A stretch of 64,000 nucleotides of DNA from Candidatus Gallacutalibacter stercoravium (GTDB lineage Bacteria > Bacillota > Clostridia > Oscillospirales > Acutalibacteraceae), in NCBI GenBank assembly GCA_018716975.1, contig DVJE01000018.1:62001-126000 (forward strand), in the 5' to 3' direction. Every line of letters begins with the position of its first letter. The stretch's first letter is position 1. A program made the position numbers and the translations under genes. Positions 1-8,943 of the stretch are shown here, piece by piece. The notes beneath the pieces are model-generated. The model was not told where the DNA came from and did no database searches. It was given only the letters and a program-made list of their open reading frames with translations.

Positions 1-668
1 TCGTGGGCCCCAACGCCGAGCCGGTGGGGCAGGGGCACGACACCGCCACCACCGGCCAAGGGCTGGATTTTGTGCGCCAGCAGGCGTTAAAATCGGTGCC
101 TGGCGTTAACTTCCGGGAGTCCATCCGCAATTTTGCGGGGGTGCGCGCCAACTCCGATTGCGACGATTTCATCATCCGCGAGGCCCCCGGCGCTCCCGGC
201 TTTATCGATTTGGCGGGCATCAAGTCGCCGGGATTGACCTCGGCGCCGGCCATCGCCGAAGAGGCGGTAGCCTTGCTGCAAGGGTGCGGCCTTGCCCTTT
301 TGCCCAACGAGGAATTCCGCGCTTACCGGCGCAAAATCCGCTTTAAAGAGCTGCCTGTGGAAGAAAAGCAGGCCCTCATCCGGCGGGATCCCCGGTTTGG
401 CCGGGTGATTTGCCGGTGTGAAACCATAACCGAGGGCGAAATTGTGGCGGCGCTGCACAGCCCTATCCCGCCCACTACGTTAGATGGGGTGAAACGCCGC
501 TGCAACGCCGGGATGGGCCGCTGCCAAGGCGGCTTCTGCTCCCCCCGGGTGCAAGAGATTATTTCGCGGGAGCTGGGCCTGCCCATGGAACAGGTGCTGC
601 TGGGCGACTTGGGCACCGTGATATTAACGGGGCGCACAAAATCCGATAAGCAGGGAGGGCTTGCCTAA
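1..668 (+). CDS. GlpA-like FAD-dependent dehydrogenase, C-terminal part (5' truncated by window edge)
   Basis: This is the C-terminal part of a GlpA-type FAD-dependent oxidoreductase. The family oxidises glycerol 3-phosphate or related substrates, but the FAD Rossmann fold lies outside the window. The fragment carries the family's 'NFAGVRANSD' and 'GIKSPGLTSAPAIAE' blocks. It ends in a BFD-like [2Fe-2S] domain with a CRCE motif and a later C-x4-C pair (CQGGFC), giving four candidate cluster cysteines in roughly the last 85 residues. Its stop codon shares one base with the next start (TAATG), so the following oxidoreductase and DUF1667 protein are almost certainly co-translated partners. The physiological substrate is inferred from family and operon context only. 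Confidence 0.88.
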   Translation, partial: VGPNAEPVGQGHDTATTGQGLDFVRQQALKSVPGVNFRESIRNFAGVRANSDCDDFIIREAPGAPGFIDLAGIKSPGLTSAPAIAEEAVALLQGCGLALLPNEEFRAYRRKIRFKELPVEEKQALIRRDPRFGRVICRCETITEGEIVAALHSPIPPTTLDGVKRRCNAGMGRCQGGFCSPRVQEIISRELGLPMEQVLLGDLGTVILTGRTKSDKQGGLA

Positions 669-2005
669 TGGAAAAGTACGATATCATCGTCATAGGCGGC
701 GGCCCCGCCGGCCTGGCGGCCGCCTGCAAGGCCTGGGAGGAAGGCGCGCGCAGCATCCTAATCCTAGAGCGGGATAAGGAGCTGGGCGGTATTTTAAACC
801 AGTGCATTCACAACGGCTTCGGCCTGCATTATTTTAAAGAGGAATTAACCGGCCCGGAGTACGCGGGGCGCTTTATCGCCATGCTGCAAAGCACCGGCGT
901 GCAGGTAAAGCTGGATACCATGGTGCTGCACATCACCCAAGATCGCGTGGTGCACGCGGTAAACAGCAAAGACGGCTACATGCAGCTGCAGGCTGGGGCC
1001 ATTGTGCTGGCGATGGGCTGCCGGGAGCGCACCCGCGGCGCCATCGCCATCCCCGGCGACCGCCCGGCGGGTATCTTCACTGCGGGAACCGCCCAGCGCT
1101 ATGTGAATATGGAAGGCTACATGGTGGGCCGCCGGGTAGTGATTTTGGGATCGGGCGACATCGGCCTCATTATGGCCCGCCGCATGACCCTGGAGGGGGC
1201 CAAGGTGCTGGCCTGCGTGGAGCTGATGCCTTACTCCAACGGGCTAAACCGCAACATTGTGCAGTGTTTAAACGACTACAACATCCCGCTGTACTTGTCG
1301 CACACCATTACCGATATCAAGGGCCAGGGGCGCGTGCAAAGCGTAACCGTCAGCAGGGTGGATGAAAACCGCCGCCCGGTGCCCGGCAGCGAAATGGTGT
1401 TTGATTGCGACACCGTGCTGCTTTCGGTGGGCCTCATCCCCGAAAACGAGCTTACCCGAGAGGCGCAAATCCCCATGGATAGGCGCACCAACGGCGCGCT
1501 GGTGTATGAGAATATGGAAACCATGGTTCCCGGTATTTTTGCCTGCGGCAACGTGGTGCACGTGCACGACTTAGTGGATTTTGTCACGGCAGAAAGCCAG
1601 CGGGCAGGGGCTGCCGCCGCCCGGTTTGTAAAGAATAGAGAAACGGCCCAAGAGCAAGAGGGCGAGCAAGATTCCGGCCCGGTGCTGCAAGTACAAAACG
1701 GCAGCTGCGTTAACTATACGGTGCCGCAAAGCATCCGGGTGGAACAGGTGGAAAAACGAGTGGAAATTTTCTTTCGGGTCAACCAGGTGTACCGCGATAG
1801 GGTGATTCGGGTGATGGACGGCGAAAACCAGCTGGCCAGCTACCCCAGGGAGCACATGGCCCCGGGCGAAATGGAGCGCATCGCCCTGCCCCGTGCACTG
1901 CTGGATAAGGTGCAAAGCGGCGCTATTACCGTAATGGTGGCGCCCAAAGAGCAGGCGGAGAAGCCGGAGCAGCCGGAGAAGGCGGAACAGGAGGCGGCAA
2001 AATGA
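668..2005 (+). CDS. NAD(P)/FAD-dependent oxidoreductase, GlpB-position subunit
   Basis: A 445-residue FAD and NAD(P)-binding oxidoreductase. It has an N-terminal dinucleotide-binding motif (GGGPAGLAAA near residue 11) and a second Rossmann motif (GSGDIGLIMA) near residue 161. An 'ACGNVVHVHDLVDFV' block near residue 293 is typical of the pyridine nucleotide-disulphide reductase fold in this operon type. The family partners a GlpA-like subunit and a DUF1667 protein in Clostridia; electron transfer from glycerol 3-phosphate is the usual proposal. A C-terminal beta-rich extension of about 100 residues ends in a low-complexity tail of E/K/P/Q/A repeats encoded by imperfect GC-rich tandem units, which is probably not part of the catalytic fold. 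The gene overlaps the next one by ATGA. Confidence 0.88.
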   Translation: MEKYDIIVIGGGPAGLAAACKAWEEGARSILILERDKELGGILNQCIHNGFGLHYFKEELTGPEYAGRFIAMLQSTGVQVKLDTMVLHITQDRVVHAVNSKDGYMQLQAGAIVLAMGCRERTRGAIAIPGDRPAGIFTAGTAQRYVNMEGYMVGRRVVILGSGDIGLIMARRMTLEGAKVLACVELMPYSNGLNRNIVQCLNDYNIPLYLSHTITDIKGQGRVQSVTVSRVDENRRPVPGSEMVFDCDTVLLSVGLIPENELTREAQIPMDRRTNGALVYENMETMVPGIFACGNVVHVHDLVDFVTAESQRAGAAAARFVKNRETAQEQEGEQDSGPVLQVQNGSCVNYTVPQSIRVEQVEKRVEIFFRVNQVYRDRVIRVMDGENQLASYPREHMAPGEMERIALPRALLDKVQSGAITVMVAPKEQAEKPEQPEKAEQEAAK

Positions 2006-2346
2006 CCGAACTAATTTGCATTGTATGCCCCAAGGGCTGCCACCTAAAGGTGGACGAAGAAAACGGCTACCGGGTGACGGGCAATTCCTGCAAGCGCGGG
2101 GAGGAGTACGGCAAAAAGGAGCTGACCAACCCCACCCGGGTGATTACCTCTACCGTGCGCGTTACGGGCGGGCTACACCAGCGCCTGCCGGTAAAAACCG
2201 ATAAAGACATCAGCAAAAAGCTGATTTTTGACGCGGTGCGCCTGCTGGACGACGTTACCGTTCAGTCGCCCGTAAAGGCGGGGGACGTGGTGTTGGCCAA
2301 CGTGTTGGGCACCGGGGTGAACTTTGTGGCCTCGCGGGATATGTAA
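2002..2346 (+). CDS. DUF1667 family Cys-rich protein
   Basis: A 114-residue DUF1667 protein, the usual third member of this GlpA-like operon. The N terminus shows C-x2-C-x3-C (CIVCPKGC) followed by a fourth cysteine (SCKRG), so a metal or Fe-S site is likely. The biochemical role is not established; an electron-transfer or assembly role is inferred from position. It starts inside the upstream stop codon (ATGA), which indicates translational coupling. A strong hairpin terminator follows about 220 bp downstream. Confidence 0.85.
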   Translation: MTELICIVCPKGCHLKVDEENGYRVTGNSCKRGEEYGKKELTNPTRVITSTVRVTGGLHQRLPVKTDKDISKKLIFDAVRLLDDVTVQSPVKAGDVVLANVLGTGVNFVASRDM

Positions 2347-2746
2347 CGGCAAATGCTCCCATGTTCCAATATTCCAATGCGCAAAACGATTTAAAGCATT
2401 GTAAAATAGCTTTTCCCTTTCTATATATAATAGGAAGATAGATTAAGTAAAATAAAGCGGCGCTTGCCAGAAAGCTAGACAGCGGCGCATAAGGTAGGAG
2501 CATAGGCGCATAAGAGCATAAGAACATAAGAACAGGCAGCGTCAAACAAAAACAAAACAATAGAGCAAGGGCGGTGTGGAAAATCATCCACGCCGCCCTT
2601 TTTTGCGCCCAATTTTTCAATGCTCCGTTTCAAGGCCCGCTGATTCTACTAGTCCCGCTAGTCTCACGGTCCCACTGTCCCAATAGGCCCGCATTCCACG
2701 ATGCCATGGTTCCATTGCCTTGTGCTCCCTATGTGCTCATGTTCCG
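2347..2746. other. Intergenic region between convergent genes
   Basis: No gene is supported here. The first half is AT-rich, then comes a run of drifting imperfect repeats built on 'gcataag/gaacataag' words (about 2485-2540), then the intrinsic terminator at 2569-2604. From 2630 to 2745 a pyrimidine-rich stretch is made of short variations on 'ccatgttcc/gtcccactg'. The open frames crossing this region look like chance products of this low-complexity sequence. Confidence 0.6.
2569..2604 (+). terminator. Intrinsic terminator of the GlpA-like operon
   Basis: A 12-bp stem (GGGCGGTGTGGA with TCCACGCCGCCC, one G-U pair) and a 6-base loop are followed by TTTTTT on the plus strand. It lies between the convergent DUF1667 and Rrf2 genes. 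Confidence 0.85.
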
Positions 2747-3172
2747 CTATACGGTGCTGCTGTTGATGCCGGCTTCGCACAATTGCAGTAGCGAAATCCC
2801 CTGCAAGAATTTTTGCAGCCCTTCGCCCAGAGGGGTGAGCACCAGGTTTTGCACAGCCGCTTGTATCCCTTGGGCCCGGCAGCTGCGCAGCGCGGGGGCG
2901 GCCTCTTCCAGCAGCGCGGTATCCAGCGCGTTTAAAATATCGTAGGCAGAGATATCCTCAGCGGGCCGGGCAAGCCGGTAGCCCCCTTGCGCCCCTTTCA
3001 CCGATTGCACCAACCCCGCCCGTTTCAGCAGAGAAAATACCTGCTCTAAATAAATTTTAGAGATATCCAGCTGTTCCGATACTTGCAGCACGGTGATAGG
3101 GCTGCCGTCCTCCCGCGCGGCGATATAAATCATAGCGGCCAGGCCGTATTGCGTTTTTGCAGAAATTTTCAT
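2747..3172 (-). CDS. Rrf2 family transcriptional regulator
   Basis: A 141-residue winged-helix regulator of the Rrf2 family. It has the characteristic start (MKISAKTQYGLAAMIYIA), a recognition-helix region (ISKIYLEQVFSLLKRAGLV) and the 'GAQGGYRLA' wing. Some family members bind an Fe-S cluster through three clustered cysteines (IscR, NsrR). Here only isolated cysteines are visible (SCRAQG and LCEAG), so cluster binding is doubtful. The start was placed at the second ATG because AAGGA lies eight bases upstream of it, while the first ATG has no spacing from that site. It faces the GlpA-like operon, and the target is unknown. Confidence 0.88.
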   Translation of the reverse strand: MKISAKTQYGLAAMIYIAAREDGSPITVLQVSEQLDISKIYLEQVFSLLKRAGLVQSVKGAQGGYRLARPAEDISAYDILNALDTALLEEAAPALRSCRAQGIQAAVQNLVLTPLGEGLQKFLQGISLLQLCEAGINSSTV

Positions 3173-3455
3173 TTTCCCCATCCTTTCAGCTTTTCATCCA
3201 TTCAACCATTCGACCCTTCGATCATTCGGCCTTTCGCATCTGCGCATCTAGCTGATAAAACGATTGTACCACTGCACCGCGCCTGCGCCAAGGCGGCAGC
3301 AATCTGTCATTTCTAATCTATTATATCATATGAAAGCGCCCTTGGTATAAGTAGTTTTTCCGCAGCGAAAACAGCCCGCAGCCCCCTTGGCGGGATCGAA
3401 AAAGCGAGACAAGGTATGTCAAACACGATATTCTCATGAAAATTTGTCAAGCTCT

Positions 3456-3508
3456 TTAAAAACACGTATTTTATGACCGGCGTGTGACCCGAAAAGTGTA
3501 TGATAAAG
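3456..3508 (+). repeat. Duplicated upstream element, copy 1
   Basis: This copy matches copy 2 at 3636-3688 with an offset of exactly 180 bp. The core is TGACCGGCGTGTGACC, followed after a few bases by GTGTATGATAA. Within the core, GTGACC-like words repeat with an 11-base period, one helical turn, as in operators of OmpR/PhoB-type response regulators. A TATGAT sequence that could be a -10 box follows 19 bases after TGACCG. A regulatory role is inferred. Confidence 0.65.
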
Positions 3509-3635
3509 AAAACCTGGCCGAATCTTGCTGGAAATGATTAAAAACGCGTTAAGAGAAAAGCGCTTTTGTAAAAATGGCACGAAAGGCCCCGCGGGCCGCA
3601 AAATAAAAAATTTAAAAAATTTTTTAAGTTTTTTT

Positions 3636-3688
3636 TGAAAAACCCGCGTTTTGTGACCGGCGTGTGACCGCAAAGGTGTATGATAAGT
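3636..3688 (+). repeat. Duplicated upstream element, copy 2 (promoter-proximal)
   Basis: The second copy of the same element begins after a long T/A tract and has the core GTGACCGGCGTGTGACCG followed by GTGTATGATAAG. It lies about 125-180 bases before the VWA start codon and is the likelier promoter region. Direct 11-bp periodicity of GTGACC suggests a tandem operator. No regulator gene is adjacent. Confidence 0.65.
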
Positions 3689-3808
3689 CCATGATAAACG
3701 CCCCGCGGCCAGGGCGGCTGACTTATAAGCATCGATACGGCCGCACCGGTAGGCGGCCCGATCGTTTTCGGTAGAGCAATAGGTATTCTCAATGTAAAGG
3801 AGCAGTGG

Positions 3809-6800
3809 TTGGTCATGAAAAAGAAAAGGAGTTTCCGCCTGTTTTCCATGATATTGGCGCTTGCCATGATGTGTGGAATTATGGCGGAAGGTTTCTCGGC
3901 GCCGCCCGCGGCGGCCGCCGCCAACAACGCCGGCACGTCGTATGCGCCGGTTACTACGGGGGATCCGACCAATATGGACGGCGTTACGGTGGAGAAAAGC
4001 GCCCAGGCGGTAAGTTCCCAAGAGTATAACGCCGGCACCGAGAATGAGTTCTGGGTGCAGTTCGACGTTACCGGGCAGGATGATACTACCGAGCCTAAGC
4101 CGGTGGATGTTGTAATGGTGTTGGACGCCTCGGGTAGCATGAAAGGGGACAGCAGAGCGGGTGCTTTGAAAGAAGCTGCAAAGGATTTTGCCAAAGAAGT
4201 CCTAGAAGGCAACAATGTTAGCCCCGATAATAGAGTAGCTACTATTATTTTCTCGGATAGTATTAAGAATACTTGGACCACAGGCTTTCGGAGTGACTAT
4301 TCAGGATACAACGGAGTTGAAAGTGTTATCAATAGCTATGTTGCTGACGGTGGCACGCGGCAGGGCTTGGCTTTAGAGCAGGCTTATGATTTGCTTCAGA
4401 GGGAAAGCTCTGCTGATAGGAAGAAGGTAGTTGTTCTCTTCACTGATGGCATGCCTGCGTTGTATGTAATGGAATATGATTGGTGCGTCGAAGCAGCAGA
4501 GGCGGCAAAGCAAATCCAATCCTTACAGAACACCGAGTTGTATTGTGTCTATTGGGAGCCTGATTGGGATGACACGTATGCTGCCGGTATTGATGCCGAT
4601 AACGTTGAGGGGACGAGTTCTTCGTCATATTCGTATGCAGATAAGTATTTCCAATATGATGGTATTGAGTACGGAAGGTATGGAACTGTTAACGACAATG
4701 GCTATGAAACATGGGCGAATGGATATTATTTTTCCAAAGAGGCACAAAAAGACTTTATTCATAATGACGTTTTGCCCTCTTTAGCGGATGAGGGTAAGTT
4801 AATCGAGGCGGCGCAAAGCTCAGAGGGTCTAAAAGAAGTATTTGACGATATTTTGGGTCAGGTTTTCGCCTACGCCACAGATCTGACCATACACGACGCA
4901 ATCCAGACAGAGAATTTTACCTTTAATGCAAGCGCAAGCGGTGCGGTGCAGTATAAGTATGCTAACCAAGAAGCATGGACTACCATGGGCACGGATTCGA
5001 GTGCAGATGCTTACTATGTCTATGATGGTAATGGTGGTATCGACCTCAAATTCACAAAGGTTTCCTCTGCGCAGGGCGCTTTGCAGGTTCGCTTCCAGGT
5101 AACGCTGAACAGCGGCAAGGTGAGCGCAACAGATGGCAGCGCAAGCTTTGAGAGCCCGGATCTGGACACCAACGCTTCGGCCAGCATCAGCTTTACGGAT
5201 GCGAACAATGCCCCCCAGAGCGGTAGTATTGAACAATACCCCAAAGTTTACATCCCCTCGCAGACGCTGACCATTCAAAAAGTGGTGGAGGGAACGGAGG
5301 ATGCCTTTACCTTTACCACCGGTGTGAACCACAATAATAGTGATAATTGGAATAAATCAGCTTCTCTGAAAAATGGGGAAACGGTTGTATATCAGAATCT
5401 GCGTGTAGGCGCCAATTACTCGGTAACCGAGCAATTGGGCGGCGATTCCAAATACCATTTGGATAGCGTCACCGATGCACAAGGCAACCCTGTTGCTTTC
5501 AGCAACAACACGGTGGCCGGTACAATCGAGTTAGGCAAAGACGTAACCCTGGTATTTACCAATAAGGATAAGTCCGATTCCCTGCACTTGGATAAGACCG
5601 CTGAATTGGTGAATTGGGAGAATAGAACCTATAAGATTGACCTTTCCGCTTGGGCGGACGGCCAAACCACCTCTATTGAAACCCGCACACCGGCCGATAT
5701 CGTCTTGGTGTTAGACAACTCGGGGAGCATGGGAGATTACGAATATGTGGCTGTAGCAGAAACCTTTGCCGAATTGCAAGCATTGACTGGTAATAGATAT
5801 TATTACTACGACACTAGTTGGTGGTGGCCTTCGTACGAAGGATTGGACAAAAATGGTAGTGATTGGTATAAGGACGATACTCGTATTACTGAGAGCAACT
5901 TTGAGAGCGAGATAGGAACGGTTTATCAGCGGCTCACCCGTCTTGAAATCCTCAGGGAAGCTGTAACCGAGTTTGTAAATGCTCTGCCCGACGGCAGCAC
6001 AATTACCATTGAAACGTTCGCCGACAGGGCTAGTACGATTTGTAACACTATGAAGATTAATGGGGAAGCTTCTAAACAAGAGGTTATTGGCACGTTACGT
6101 TCTTTGCGGGCGAGTGGCAGTACGTATATGTATAGAGGACTAGACTTAGCTTACAATGCTTTGCAAAGTATAGAGAGTGAAAATAAGGTAGTCATTGCAT
6201 TTACAGATGGCGAGGACTATAACAAAGAAAGAGCGAAAACTTCTGCTAGCAATATAAAAAATACCGGCGCGAAGTTGTTCACCGTCGGCGTGGGCGAAGC
6301 GAATGAAGAGTTCTTACGCCAAGTGTGCACCCAGCCGCAGGAGGGCGATGACACCGAGTACTTTAAAAACTGCGAGAACATGGATGAACTGGCAGACTCG
6401 TTGTTGGAAATTTTGGAAGATACCACAACCACCGGCGGCTTTACCAATGCAACTGTAACCGATGTGATCGACCCCGCCTTTATCGTAACCGATGAAAATG
6501 GTACTCCCTTGGAAAACGGTGCTTCGGTGGCTGGCGGTACTTTGGTAATTGAAAATGGCGTCCAGAAAATTGTTTGGACGGCACAAGATATCCCTTATGA
6601 CAAGGATAATCCCAATCAACCCACATGGTCTAAAACCATTTATGTTAAAGCCAAAGAGGAGTTCATCGGCGGCAACGACATCACCACCAATGGTCCTGAG
6701 TCGGGCATTTCGGTAGACGGTATCGATAAGAAGTTCCCGCAGCCTGAGGTTAACGTGAAGGTTCGATTTGATGTGACCAATGACACAGATACTATCTTTA

Positions 6801-7621
6801 AGGGCGAGCCCATCCCCGGCACAACTTTGGTGCCTTACACCACAGATAGTGAGGGCAACATCATTACCGGCGATGACATGTACTGCGGGCACACAGATAT
6901 TGGAACGTTCACCTACAGTTGGAACCCGGTGGTTGAAGGAACAGTAGACAACACCTTCCCCGCAGATAAAGAGTATCCAGAGGAAGACACGCAGTATCAG
7001 TTAACCGTCACCTTTACGCCTCAGGCGGCAGATCCCAACAATACCAACAACAAGGTAACCACTGAAAGCAAAAAGGAGGCCGAAGCGACCACCGAAACCG
7101 GCACCTACACCGTAAAGGTGGTGCCCGGCGAGCTGCAAATCACCAAGACCATTGACGGTGAGTTCTACGAAGGCAAGGGCGATATCAAGCAAAGCTTCGT
7201 CTTTAAGGTAGAGCGCTATGACAGCGCAGAGGCCTACGACAATGGTAGCGGCACTCCTACAGACACCTTCTACGAGGTTATCACGGTTGATGCATCGAAT
7301 GCCGAACAAGCAAAGGATGGCATTACCAAAACCGTTACCGGCCTGAGCAAGGGCTACTATGTGGTTACCGAGCAAGAGGGCGACGCGTGGCGCTACGACC
7401 AAGAGTCGATGACGGATAACTGGGAGAACAACGACGGCTATGTAGCGATTGGCACCAAGACAAGTGAAGAACCGCTTGCCTACTACGGCGTCGGAGAGAA
7501 TACGGCTGGCGTTCGGGAAAACCCCGCAACGGTTGGTGTAACCAACAAGTTAACAGATGAAAAATGGCTGAGCGATACCACGGTGGCGGTTAACACCATC
7601 ACCAACGGTAGCGAAGCGTAA
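3809..7621 (+). CDS. Secreted double-VWA, Cna-B-like surface protein
   Basis: A secreted protein of about 1270 residues. A KKKR n-region and hydrophobic stretch with an Ala-rich end form a signal peptide (about 1-38). A VWA domain with a MIDAS DxSGS motif (DASGSMKG) spans about 105-340. A Cna-B/SpaA-like beta domain (about 487-590) precedes a second VWA domain (DNSGSMGD, about 630-870). Immunoglobulin-like segments follow, then a second Cna-B-like domain (about 1105-1250). No LPXTG-like motif or terminal membrane segment is present, so how it stays on the cell is unclear. TTG at 3809 lies six bases after AAGGAG and ATG at 3815 twelve; both are plausible starts. It heads the sipW/TasA-like cluster, suggesting an adhesin or fibre-tip protein. 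Confidence 0.85.
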   Translation: MVMKKKRSFRLFSMILALAMMCGIMAEGFSAPPAAAAANNAGTSYAPVTTGDPTNMDGVTVEKSAQAVSSQEYNAGTENEFWVQFDVTGQDDTTEPKPVDVVMVLDASGSMKGDSRAGALKEAAKDFAKEVLEGNNVSPDNRVATIIFSDSIKNTWTTGFRSDYSGYNGVESVINSYVADGGTRQGLALEQAYDLLQRESSADRKKVVVLFTDGMPALYVMEYDWCVEAAEAAKQIQSLQNTELYCVYWEPDWDDTYAAGIDADNVEGTSSSSYSYADKYFQYDGIEYGRYGTVNDNGYETWANGYYFSKEAQKDFIHNDVLPSLADEGKLIEAAQSSEGLKEVFDDILGQVFAYATDLTIHDAIQTENFTFNASASGAVQYKYANQEAWTTMGTDSSADAYYVYDGNGGIDLKFTKVSSAQGALQVRFQVTLNSGKVSATDGSASFESPDLDTNASASISFTDANNAPQSGSIEQYPKVYIPSQTLTIQKVVEGTEDAFTFTTGVNHNNSDNWNKSASLKNGETVVYQNLRVGANYSVTEQLGGDSKYHLDSVTDAQGNPVAFSNNTVAGTIELGKDVTLVFTNKDKSDSLHLDKTAELVNWENRTYKIDLSAWADGQTTSIETRTPADIVLVLDNSGSMGDYEYVAVAETFAELQALTGNRYYYYDTSWWWPSYEGLDKNGSDWYKDDTRITESNFESEIGTVYQRLTRLEILREAVTEFVNALPDGSTITIETFADRASTICNTMKINGEASKQEVIGTLRSLRASGSTYMYRGLDLAYNALQSIESENKVVIAFTDGEDYNKERAKTSASNIKNTGAKLFTVGVGEANEEFLRQVCTQPQEGDDTEYFKNCENMDELADSLLEILEDTTTTGGFTNATVTDVIDPAFIVTDENGTPLENGASVAGGTLVIENGVQKIVWTAQDIPYDKDNPNQPTWSKTIYVKAKEEFIGGNDITTNGPESGISVDGIDKKFPQPEVNVKVRFDVTNDTDTIFKGEPIPGTTLVPYTTDSEGNIITGDDMYCGHTDIGTFTYSWNPVVEGTVDNTFPADKEYPEEDTQYQLTVTFTPQAADPNNTNNKVTTESKKEAEATTETGTYTVKVVPGELQITKTIDGEFYEGKGDIKQSFVFKVERYDSAEAYDNGSGTPTDTFYEVITVDASNAEQAKDGITKTVTGLSKGYYVVTEQEGDAWRYDQESMTDNWENNDGYVAIGTKTSEEPLAYYGVGENTAGVRENPATVGVTNKLTDEKWLSDTTVAVNTITNGSEA

Positions 7622-7641
7622 CCAGCGGTTCGGAGGATGTT

Positions 7642-8202
7642 GTGAGTAAACTAGCAAAACGGATTTGGAACACGGTTACCACCATCTTGCTGATCGCGGT
7701 TATCCTGGTGGCCGGTGTTATCGCCGGTCCACGCCTGGCGGGCCTGCAACCTTATGCGGTGCTCTCAGGCAGCATGGAGCCCACCTACCACGTGGGCAGC
7801 CTGATTTACGTGAAAGCGGTGGACCCCACCGAGGTTTCGGTGGGGGACCCCATCACCTATCACGCCGGGGATTACATTGTAACCCACCGGGTGGTGCGGG
7901 TGGATACCGAGGGACAATGCTTCTACACCAAGGGCGACGCCAATGAAACCGAAGACGGCGGCGCGGTGGCCTATGAAAGCCTCATCGGCAAGCCGATGGC
8001 TACCATCCCATATTTGGGCTATATCGCCAACGCGGTGAGTAGTCTGCGGGGCATGATTCTTGCGGTAACAGGGGTTGTAGTGCTGCTGGTGCTGATGTTC
8101 ATACCCGATATACTCACAAAAGCAGAGGAAAAAGACAAAGCCAAGGCCCAGGCGGCCGGCAATGTTAAAAATGCTGATATAACTGAGAAGAAGGAGGATT
8201 AG
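7642..8202 (+). CDS. sipW: SipW-type signal peptidase I (ER-type Ser/His)
   Basis: A 186-residue membrane signal peptidase. An N-terminal membrane segment (about 12-30) is followed by the catalytic 'SGSMEPT' box with Ser44. A conserved 'GDYIVTHRVV' block supplies His82 where prokaryotic-type enzymes have Lys, so this is the ER-type (SipW-like) class. A second membrane segment lies near 130-155, followed by a charged tail. In Bacillus, SipW processes the biofilm fibre proteins TasA and TapA. Here the following four genes encode the expected substrates. It starts at GTG with GGAGG upstream, 20 bases after the VWA gene. Confidence 0.92.
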   Translation: MSKLAKRIWNTVTTILLIAVILVAGVIAGPRLAGLQPYAVLSGSMEPTYHVGSLIYVKAVDPTEVSVGDPITYHAGDYIVTHRVVRVDTEGQCFYTKGDANETEDGGAVAYESLIGKPMATIPYLGYIANAVSSLRGMILAVTGVVVLLVLMFIPDILTKAEEKDKAKAQAAGNVKNADITEKKED

Positions 8203-8204
8203 CC

Positions 8205-8840
8205 ATGCAAAAACAGAACGGGCACGCCGGGCGGCATGTTGCGGCTAAGGGCCCCAAGAAGAAGTTGCTGGTGCTGTCCGCAACCGTGGTGCTTCTTGCC
8301 TTGATCAGTGTGGGTAGCACGTTGGGTATGCTGCAAACCAGCACCGATACAAAGGTGAACCCATTTACCCCGGGGCAGGGCGACATTGGAATTATAGAAA
8401 GCAGCGGCAGCTCCGAAACACCGGGCGAAAGCTATGAGTTGGATTCCAGCGGCTCCGCCGACAAGAACGTGTGGATCACCAACCCCGAGGGTTCGCTCAA
8501 CGTGCCCATGTACATTAGAGTAAGGCTCGTGCCGGTATGGCGCAACAGCACCGGTGAAGAAAACATGGGCAATGTTGACAGAAAAATCACGTACAACTTT
8601 GCCGAAGGTTGGGAACAGAATTGGGCGCAAAACGGCGATTATTATTACTACAAGAAGGTTTTGCAGCCCGGCGAAACCACCGCGCAGCTGTTGGATTCGG
8701 TGCACGTAGACGGCGGCATCCCCGAGGGCATGACGCTTCAAATTCAAGTGATTGCCGATTCTATTCAAGCGGAAGGCGGCGCAGCCCAAGAGGCTTGGGG
8801 CGTGGATCCCACAACAGGCTCTACCCTTCCCACTGCGTAA
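8205..8840 (+). CDS. SipW-signal protein, TasA/camelysin-like (first copy)
   Basis: A 211-residue secreted protein. A long charged N-terminus (KGPKKK) precedes a hydrophobic stretch ending in 'SVGSTLGMLQTSTDT', the pattern of SipW-dependent signal peptides. The mature part carries a Ser/Gly-rich segment and then beta-rich sequence with 'NVPMYIRVRLVPVW', resembling TasA/CalY family folds. It starts two bases after sipW with a strong AGGAGG site. It diverges clearly from the next two TasA-like proteins, so it may play a different role, such as starter or minor subunit. That role is inferred. Confidence 0.8.
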   Translation: MQKQNGHAGRHVAAKGPKKKLLVLSATVVLLALISVGSTLGMLQTSTDTKVNPFTPGQGDIGIIESSGSSETPGESYELDSSGSADKNVWITNPEGSLNVPMYIRVRLVPVWRNSTGEENMGNVDRKITYNFAEGWEQNWAQNGDYYYYKKVLQPGETTAQLLDSVHVDGGIPEGMTLQIQVIADSIQAEGGAAQEAWGVDPTTGSTLPTA

Positions 8841-8943
8841 GGATTTCGTTCCTTTTCTTAATTGGTACCCGGCCGCCGGGGGGCGGCTAACATAAATTTT
8901 GGTTCACCCAAACCAATAAAAAACAATTGGAGGTCAAACAATC

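Larger units (their letters stand above)
3173..3814. other. Long upstream region of the VWA/TasA locus
   Basis: A stretch of 640 bases with no supported gene. The first part (3185-3245) is built from repeated 'cattcgac/cattcaac' words. The middle holds AT-rich tracts and the two copies of a duplicated element described separately, exactly 180 bp apart. The last 100 bases lead to a ribosome binding site at 3797-3802. The long spacing suggests that most regulation of the fibre locus sits here. Confidence 0.6.

Noticed and set aside
2574..2945. Plus-strand ORF across the terminator and Rrf2 gene
   Set aside because: It runs through a strong terminator and antisense to Rrf2.
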